Position numbers and translations under genes: made by a program. A stretch of DNA of 64,000 nucleotides from Rhizophagus clarus. Taxonomy: Eukaryota > Glomeromycota > Glomeromycetes > Glomerales > Glomeraceae. The stretch's first letter is position 1. Each line of letters starts with the position of its first letter. The stretch covers positions 36,001 through 100,000 of the forward strand of contig BLAL01000007.1 in NCBI GenBank assembly GCA_015698045.1. Direction: 5' to 3'. Under the pieces are notes generated by a model. It worked only from the letters and a program-made list of their open reading frames with translations. It was not told the origin of the DNA and did no database searches. This document shows, one piece after another, positions 56,491 through 64,000 of the stretch.

Positions 56491-56961
56491 AAGGGTTGAA
56501 CTCCTGTGAAACTTTTATAAAATTATTTCTAGAGTTTTCGAATTAAAGGACATAAGTACTTTTAACTACATATATCAAACTAATCAAATAATTCTTCCTA
56601 TTTAGTAATTTTTCCTGAATAAATATTACTATATATATTATCAATTTAACATTATGTCACCTCTGAGTTACTAACATGTGTTTATATTACTTTATTTAAT
56701 AAATTCTCATGTTTTCAAAATCCTATTCCTATTTAATCTTCATAATACTCATGTTAAAATTATTATTATCTTCTTTTCTCATATTTTGTTCTTTTAGTCT
56801 TTACGCGTTTTTTTAATTTTTATGCGTCTTTCTTTTTCTTTATATATAATCATTATTTCTCAAGGTAAGAGTATTATTACATTTTTCATTATTATTTTTT
56901 TTGTTTTATTACTTTAGTATTGTCTTTTTTTTTTAATCTCACTTTTTTCTTTAATATTATT

Positions 56962-58565
56962 ATGGCTTTTTCTATTGATTTCAACACAGAGCAACTTGTT
57001 AGTTTTTTACATATTCAAAATATTGGACTGGATAGTGATGATTTGGATCTTCTTAAAGATGAAAAAATAAATGGACGTTCCTTTCTTTTATTAATGCAGG
57101 ACTTATTACTGACTATGGGTTTTAAAATGGGACTCATTATTGTATTTTGGAACTTATCTCGTCATTAAAGAAAGAATCTAACTCTTCTGGTGGAAGACTT
57201 GATTATTTTCAAATTTTTTCTGTCGAACAGTGGTCTAAAGATCATTTTATAAATTGGATTTCCAAAAAATATCAAACTCCTTCTAGAAATGATAATTATT
57301 TTTTTGTAACCCTAATTGGATTACTTAAAGATGATTCTTTACTCTCAGCAAAATCCCGCTCTATTATAAAAGATTTATTTTTACAATGAAAAAAGGTAGG
57401 CATCCATTTTTTTATATTTCCATATACTTAAATAATTTCTTTTAATCTCAGGCCTTTACTCGGAGATGTATAAGCTCCTGGTCTTGGTAGGGATTATAGG
57501 ATTTTATTTAGGTTCCCTTATTTTACCTATCTTTAAAATGGATTTAATAAAGATCTACTGGTTCTGGAGGAGGAATTGGTTATGTACCTTCCTTTATTGA
57601 AGAAGTTTTAAAGATAAAGCCTTAAATAATATTATTTTTCATCTCGTTCATTTTTTCATCCATTATTTTTCATTTATTCATTCATTTCATTTTTATTTCT
57701 TTTCTTTTTCTTCTTCTCTCTCTTTTTTTCTTTTCTTCTTCTTTTTTTTTTTTTTTTTTTTTTTTTCACTTTCATACTTAATGTCTACTAAGTAAAATTA
57801 TTTTTACTTATATCTATTTTTTTTACTTGATAGGATGGTAGTAATAAAGTTTCAAAAAATATTAATTTACCATCATCATCAATATTACCTTCGTCATCAC
57901 CATTATCTGTCAAAAGAAAACATGTTGATGATAATAATATAATGCAATTAGAACTTCCTCTTCGATCAAATCAATCACTAGATACTTTTGAGGTGTTGAA
58001 AACAGTTGTACGACATTTTGATACAGATATGATTGTTCAAGGATCACTTTTTTCTTATAAAAGTTCAAATCATCTGGTTGTTGATTCGCAATGTTATAAT
58101 AAGGTTCCACGTGAGAGTATATATGATGCAGAGATGTATCGTATTCTGGTAAATTGGTTAAAATTAACGCATCATATTAATATTGTGAGTCAGTGGCATC
58201 TCAATCATATTGGAAAAGATGGAGATTCTCATCATTTATACTGTGATTTCGCTATAAAATTCAATAGTTCTACTTTTCCAATAGCTATTCTTGAATTAGT
58301 GGTAACTGCTTTTAGTGCTGATTTAGAATGTCATTATATTCGTATTTTTGAATATGCCTCACAATTATGTTCAGATGAAATATGGGTTATACATTTTTCT
58401 TGTGATGACAATTCTGTTCCATATTGGCCTAGAAAAAGATTACAAAAAAAAGGCTTAAATGTAATCCATTTCTGGCATGACAAAAAATTCAAAAATATAA
58501 CAATGTTTACTAGATATAATGATAATGGAAATATAGTAAAATTAGATAATATTATAATAAAATAA
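56962..58565 (+). pseudogene. SAM-domain/PD-(D/E)XK-nuclease-like gene carried antisense in the gypsy element
   Basis: ATG 56962 (MAFSIDFNTEQLVSFLHI) opens a SAM-like domain (IGLDSDDLDLLKDEKINGRS). A one-base frameshift lies near 57129, after which it continues ILELISSLKKESNSSGG. Then comes a second domain (YFQIFSVEQWSKDHFI, ending with a TGA near 57386) and broken sequence with GSGGGIGYVPSFIEEVL near 57560-57605. The last exon, 57834-58565, is open after a GATAG acceptor. It has a Ser-rich linker and the nuclease-like part: LYCDFAIKF then IAILELVVTA (Asp and Glu of the PD-(D/E)XK type), then EYASQLCSDEIWVIHFSC and NVIHFWHDKKF. It ends 52 bp before the pol stop. Same fold class as the C-terminus of the Crinkler-type gene, but clearly a different family. 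Confidence 0.7.
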
Positions 58566-58616
58566 AATTATTCTCAAAAATTTTACTTATAATATAATTA
58601 TTTATTCCAATAATAT

Positions 58617-61600
58617 TAATGGTTCTAAATATTGTTCAATATATATTTTAAGACGATTTCTATGGATTACTTCTTTTACCAATTTTCCATTCATATGACG
58701 CAACTTATATACATTTTGATCTAAAACATTATGAATGTAATAAGGTCCAATCCATTGATTTTCTAGTTTTGCTGACATATTATTTCTTAAATGAGTTTGT
58801 TCTACTAATACTTTATCACCTATTTTTAATTTTAAAGAAATACCTTTATCATCATATTTTTTCTTTTGAATTTGTTGTCGTTGATTAATTCTAATCTTTA
58901 CTTTTTCTAAATCTTAATCCATCTTTTCCATTATATCATATGTTCGCTCTAATAATGCTTCATGAATATCTTTTTCTTTATTGATATTTGTATCAATCAT
59001 TAATTCTATAGGTAATACAGCTTGTCTTCCATATATTAAATAAAATGGTGAGTATCCTGTAGTTTCATGTTGCCTAGTGCGATAAGCTAATAGTATCGCC
59101 TGAATATAATTATCCCATTCTTTATTATTATCTTTATCTATAACTAATTTTGCTAAACTTTCACCAATAGTTCTATTAAAACGTTCTACCATTCCATTTG
59201 TTTGAGGTCTATAAGCTGAAGTTAACCTATGTTTTGTTTGGTATTTATTGTATATTTCATTGATAAGAGCATTATTAAAAGATGTACTACGATCAGAAAG
59301 TATTTCTTTAGGAACACCATGTCAGCTAATAATTTCTTCAAATAAAAATTTAGCAACAGTTTCAGCTTTAGCATTAGGTATTGCTCTCGCTTCTGGCCAT
59401 TTTGTAAAATAATCCATAGCCACTATTATATAGCGATTATCTTTTTGAATTACAGGTAAAGGACCCTTAATATCTATTCCAATTTTATCAAAAAGACCTC
59501 CTATTTTTAAAGGTAATAATTCTTCTCTTCTTTTTGTTTTACCTCTTCTTTGACAATTATCACAGGATTCAATATATATTTTAATATCATTATACATTTT
59601 AGGCCAATAATAACATTCTTTTATTGTAAGTGGTTTCTACACCAAGATGTGCACCAGTCATATCTTTATGTAGATTAAACAGGATGATTTCAACTTGTGA
59701 TGGCATAATTACTCTCTGTAATTTATTTTTATTCTTCCTAAATAGTTTATTATTTTGTATGGTATAATTTTTGGCTAATTGTTTTATTTTATCTTGTTGA
59801 TTTTTATTATAATTTTCAGGAATAATCAAGTTAGATAGGTACTGATATAAATCATAATATAATTGTTCTTCCATATTAACAATTATTAGTTAAAATAATT
59901 CAGGAAAGAGCATCTGCGTTATGATTCACAGTACCTTTTCTATACTTGATATCATAATCATAAGGTTGAAGAATTAATTGCCATCTGGCCAATCATCCAG
60001 TAAGACCATTTTTAATAATCTTTAATTTTAATAGCTATTGTAGTGCAGAATGATCAGTGAAGATTGTGAATTTCTTACCATACAAATAAGGTCTAAAATA
60101 ATTAACAGCCCATATAACAGTGGCACATTCTAATTCTGTGGAAGAATAATTTCGTTCAGATTTACTAGTCGATCTACTAGCATAAGCAATTGGATGCCTT
60201 AATCCATCCTCCTATTTTTGTTCCAATACTGCTCCCAGCGCAGTAATTGAAGCATCTGTAAATAATAAAAATAATTTGGTAAAATCTGGATATGCCAATA
60301 AAGGTGCAGTAATAAGTTTTTCTTTAAGAAACTGAAAAACTTGATGGCAATCCTGATTTCATTCATAAGGAATATCTTTCTTTAATAATATGTATAAAGG
60401 TGTTGAAATTTTTGAAAAATCCTTTATAAAGCGACGATAATATGATGTTAAGCCTAAAAAAGCACGTAATTGTGTAAGATTTTTGGGAACAGGATAATTT
60501 TTAATAGCATCTACTTTACTTGGATCAGGCAAAATTCCTTTATTAGTTACTATATGACCTAAAAATTGAAGAGATTGGGTACAAAAATGACATTTTTCTG
60601 GATTAATTTTTAATCCTGCTTTTTCCACTCTTTTTAGTACTTCTTTCAAATGTTGTAAATGTTCTTCAAATGTTTTGGAATAGATATTAACATCATCTAA
60701 ATAAACCATTGTATTTTTCCATAACATATCTTTTAATATATTATTCATACATCTTTGAAAAGTTCCTGGAACATTGCATAAGCCGAATGGTATTACATTG
60801 AATTCATACATTCCATTTCTTGTTATGAAAGCTGTTTTTGATTTGTCTTCTTCCTTCATTTCTACCTGCCAGTATCCTGAGGCCAGATCTAATGAAGTAA
60901 ACCATTGGGCCTTTCCTAGTGAATCAAAAATTTCGTTTGTTCGTGGAAGAGGATAATTATCTTTTTTAGTAACTTTATTTAATTAGCGATAATCTACACA
61001 AAATCGTAACTTTCCATTTTTCTTGGGTACTAAAATAACAGGGGATGCCTATTCGCTTGTAGATGGCCTAATAATATTATAATACAACATTTCCTTAATT
61101 TCCTTATCAATATGCTCCTGCTCTTTTTGGGAAGTCCTATAAAATTTTTGATATATGGGAGGAATATTTTCAGTATAAATAGAATGTTTTACAATATTAG
61201 TACGACCCAACTCTTCCTTTTTAGTGGCAAAAAGATGTACATATTTCTGTAGTAAGGTTGTCAATTTCTCCTTTTGTGTATGATTAATTTCTCCAATGTT
61301 ATATATAGTAACACATCATCTTGTTCAAGTTGCACTTTATAGAAGGGATCATCTGTAGGACTGATCATGGAGTACAAGGCGCAATCCTCCCATCGTTTAT
61401 AACAGACTTTACATTGTTGTTGTTCTTTTAATTTCTTTTCACATCAACACTTTTCTGACCCTTTCCACTATTTTTGATCATTACTTTTGAACTTCTTTAT
61501 CCAATATTGTAAACATTCATTTGGATATACATCTCCTTCTATTTGAGTAATATTTGAGGTTTGTTGTACATTAAAAAAGAAAGTTTGCGATTCCACATTT

Positions 61601-62163
61601 TCATCTTCCCCTTCTAACTCTAATTCACTAGGATTCTCAATTGATACTTGTGGAATTGGATGAAATTGTAACGGATTTTTAATGTTATCCCAACATGTTA
61701 CGGCTATAGTAACTGTTCCATGTGATGTAAGTATAGTTAAAAGTCCATTATTATAATCCAAGGTGGCGCAGACTTTACTAATCCAATTATTACCTAAAAC
61801 AATATTATAATTCTTGGATTCAGTCACAACTATATCTATTCCAATATTATAGCCTTCAATATTTACTTGCATGTTGTGCTTTATTCCTAATGGACAAGTA
61901 TGATTTTCTTGTATATCAATTAATCTGAAATGTGCTGAGCTATCAATATCCTGTTGTTTACGGTTTAAAAACTGCTTTGAAATAACACTCCCCTTTGATT
62001 CAGAATCAATAATCACATTTATTCGTTCTCCAAATACTATAGCTTCACCAAATAAAGCATCTTTTACATCCTTCATATTATAATCTATTTGGCTATTTAG
62101 TTGTTTTTCATTTTCTGAATCCTGGGTAGTGGCAATTTCCTCTAAGAAATTTGTTCCAGTCAT
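58617..62163 (-). pseudogene. Ty3/gypsy pol: protease, reverse transcriptase, RNase H, integrase
   Basis: Protease (62163-61468) has VIIDSESKGSVIS where the active loop is usually D-S/T-G. Reverse transcriptase (about 61260-60300) has FTSLDLASGYWQVEM, NVIPFGLCNVPGTFQR and the catalytic MVYLDDVNIYS, then FLGLTSYYRRFIKDF. RNase H has FTDASITALGAVLEQ, STELECATVIWAV and IFTDHSALQ. Integrase has HLGVET and CDNCQRRGK (HHCC), IDIKGPLP, LSDRSTSFNN and VERFNRT (D, D, E), ending in a GPYYIHNVLD barrel near 58617. Frames are broken by stops (for example TGA near 59323 and TAA 58914) and a frameshift near 59600. Only about 50 bp separate its stop from the antisense gene. Confidence 0.88.
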
Positions 62164-63960
62164 CTATCTCTCCTTTGGTGATTGGGTTATTCGAAGCTTC
62201 CATTATTTTTATAGTAGCACATTGTTCAAACTTATTTGCATTAGTAACTTTCAGATTTTTATTGTAATCTTGATCAAAACTTTCATCATTAATTAATTTA
62301 TCATTATTATAATTAATTATCATTAAGGTTGGAAATATTGTAACTGATAAAAGAATTCTGGTCTTTTTCTTTTATCAAAGAGGGATTTTTAATAGGTGTA
62401 CTCTCACCCTCAGGAGGTACACTCTTTAGTTTAACGATTGGGCCGAACTATTGTTGTAATCTCCTCTTGCTTAGTTCGGCTGATTGTTACCTTGCCGACT
62501 GTTGGATTGGTAATTATAATGGTTAACATTACTATTATTGTTGTTATTTCAGTTATTTCCTCTATTATTCGGCCTGTTTGATTGGTCTTTAGTTTTATTC
62601 CAACATTCTCGAGCAATGTGGCCTTTTTTATTACAGTTGTAATACTCCTTATCCCTATTATTTCGCCTTATGTTATTGTTACTACTGTTGTTATAACTAT
62701 TATTATAATTATTTCTATTTAGTACTCTTTCTATTTGTTTTTTCAACTTTCTTTCAATAATTTCTTCTATACTATCTGTCGCAATACTAAGGGTAGACAA
62801 ATTTCATAAAATAAAAGCCGCATGCGCCACTTGGGCTGGTATAGCGGTACCATACAGATTAGGGAGGTATCCAGGGGTTAAGGAATATGCGGATAAATCT
62901 GTTCCCATTGAAAAGGCAGTTTTAGTAACCTTGGCTTTGTTAATGGCTTCTTTTACAGTTTGTGGCATTGCGGATTACACAGACACTATAAACTCAGGTC
63001 TTAGCCCTTCTACATATTCTGATATTCAGTCCAACTCTGTTCTTTTTCTCTTTGGATCTATTCGTTTCCATAGTTCTTCCATAGCTGAAGTATACTCATC
63101 TATAGTTTTTCCAGCTCTCTGCTTCCTATTCCTGAGTTGGTGCTTCCACTGAGATATTTTGAATGGGTTACAAAATTGTGCTTCAAAAAGGTATGTAAAA
63201 GATTGATTCTTATTTATAGAATTTTCCCATTCGCGAGCTCCCATAGTATTGAACCATGTCAAAGCTGTTCCTTTCAAATAGGAGGGCACCACATCCATTC
63301 GTCTATCTATACTGACACAATTTGCCTTACATGTCCTATTAAATGCTTTCAACCATTCCATAGGGTCTTGGTTCCCTCCTTTGAACTCAGAAAAATCCAC
63401 CAACCTAGATTCCTTTCAAATATTTGAGGTAGGTGACGAGTGGTGTTAGTTGGCAGAGAGGATTTGATTAAATCCTTGTAGCAATTGAGTAAGCAAATCC
63501 GCGTTATCTATAGGTGCCGGTTGAATAATAGGATAAGCGGGCTGTGTATTTTGCGAGAATACATTTGAAGTAGTGATGTTATGGAGATTACCACCACTTA
63601 AAGGAACTGCTACAATATTCAGATTGGTAGCAAGAGCTGGATTTATACCTAAAAACGGCTGTGTTGCACTGAAATTACCGGTTGGTATACTTTTTTTAAC
63701 TGGTGATTTGAATTTTACTTGAGTAATTCCTTGTACTTTACTAGAACCCGAACTACTACTCCTAAATTTATATTGCCAATAGTCAGATTTCTGATCGTGA
63801 CATCCAGTTTGGCGGTTTTTGCCGTAGATATGCTAAGATTGGTAATGGTCGTCATATACGAAGGAAGAGTATTGTTAAAATTTATCGGTCTGGAATCTCC
63901 TTCTTCTATTTGTTCGAATGAGGTGTTATTAATAATCAAGTTGTATTCTCCTTCGATTTT
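62164..63960 (-). pseudogene. Ty3/gypsy gag with degenerate zinc knuckle
   Basis: Capsid domain at 63403-63026: VDFSEFKGGNQDPMEWLKAF, PSYLKGTALTWFNTMG and KTIDEYTSAMEELWKRI, the Retrotrans_gag pattern. A linker with a frameshift leads to an Asn/Arg-rich nucleocapsid at 62800-62549 with YYNCNKKGHIAREC, a CCHC knuckle whose first Cys is Tyr (a G-to-A type change). 63939-63715 is the N-terminal part. Frameshifts occur near 62970, 62560 and 62160. Compared with the Gag of the Polinton-like element it lacks the Gly/Asn-rich insert. Confidence 0.82.
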
Positions 63961-64000
63961 ATTATCCTCTAATTTATTTATTTCGTTAGTAAAAAGGGCG

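Larger units (their letters stand above)
56043..64000 (-). mobile_element. Ty3/gypsy LTR retrotransposon with an antisense passenger gene (5' end outside window)
   Basis: Order on the minus strand: gag, protease, reverse transcriptase, RNase H, integrase (ending 58617), then an opposite-strand SAM/PD-(D/E)XK gene, polypurine tract and 3' LTR. Reverse transcriptase before integrase places it in Ty3/gypsy. Stops and frameshifts in gag-pol show the copy is dead. The 5' LTR and primer site are beyond 64000. Confidence 0.78.

Overview
The window is very AT-rich eukaryotic DNA. It has GT-AG introns, AATAAA/poly(A) signals and almost nothing but mobile elements. The protein families (Crinkler-type effector, SAM plus PD-(D/E)XK proteins, Gag-like proteins of a Polinton-type element, zinc-finger transposases) look most like an arbuscular mycorrhizal fungus (Glomeromycotina, Rhizophagus/Gigaspora relatives). 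That taxonomic call is inference from recognised protein styles, not from a search.

Layout. 1-2600: right part of a Tc1/mariner-like element (copy A) with a zinc-finger/SAM partner gene and a convergent, intact 319-residue DDE transposase. 3.3-4.5 kb: decayed Myb/SANT-like gene next to a dispersed ~120-bp repeat. 6.8-10.06 kb: decayed CACTA/Plavaka-like transposase (minus). 10.44-27.04 kb: a 16.6-kb Polinton/Maverick-like element with ~590-bp terminal inverted repeats. It encodes an SF3/D5-like helicase, a protein-primed-type DNA polymerase with an OTU-like domain, a two-copy adaptor-motif protein, an A32-like packaging ATPase, a coiled-coil protein, a retroelement-type Gag, a retropepsin, an rve integrase and a zinc ribbon. 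One of its genes is split by a 2.76-kb hAT-like insertion. 27.2-39.7 kb: repeats, more Myb-like relics, transposase relics and a coiled-coil gene relic. 39.7-46.8 kb: nested relics, with a zinc-finger transposase gene split by one non-autonomous element, next to a LINE split by two more. 47.6-50.9 kb: copy B of the two-gene Tc1-like element, with both inverted repeats and TA duplication. 51.27-53.47 kb: an intact three-exon Crinkler-type NTPase/nuclease gene, the best candidate for a host gene. 56.04 kb to the window end: a Ty3/gypsy element on the minus strand, whose 3' LTR and polypurine tract are visible and which carries an antisense SAM/PD-(D/E)XK gene between pol and the LTR.

Togetherness. 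The Polinton-like element has the replication, packaging and integration genes of a virus-like self-synthesising transposon. I see no double jelly-roll capsid gene; where one would be expected there is a Gag plus aspartic protease. The other unusual signals are two 'passenger gene' designs: a SAM/zinc-finger gene inside a Tc1-like element (two diverged copies) and an antisense SAM/nuclease gene inside a gypsy element. Many genes carry premature stops. I describe them as decayed copies and have not reconstructed them.
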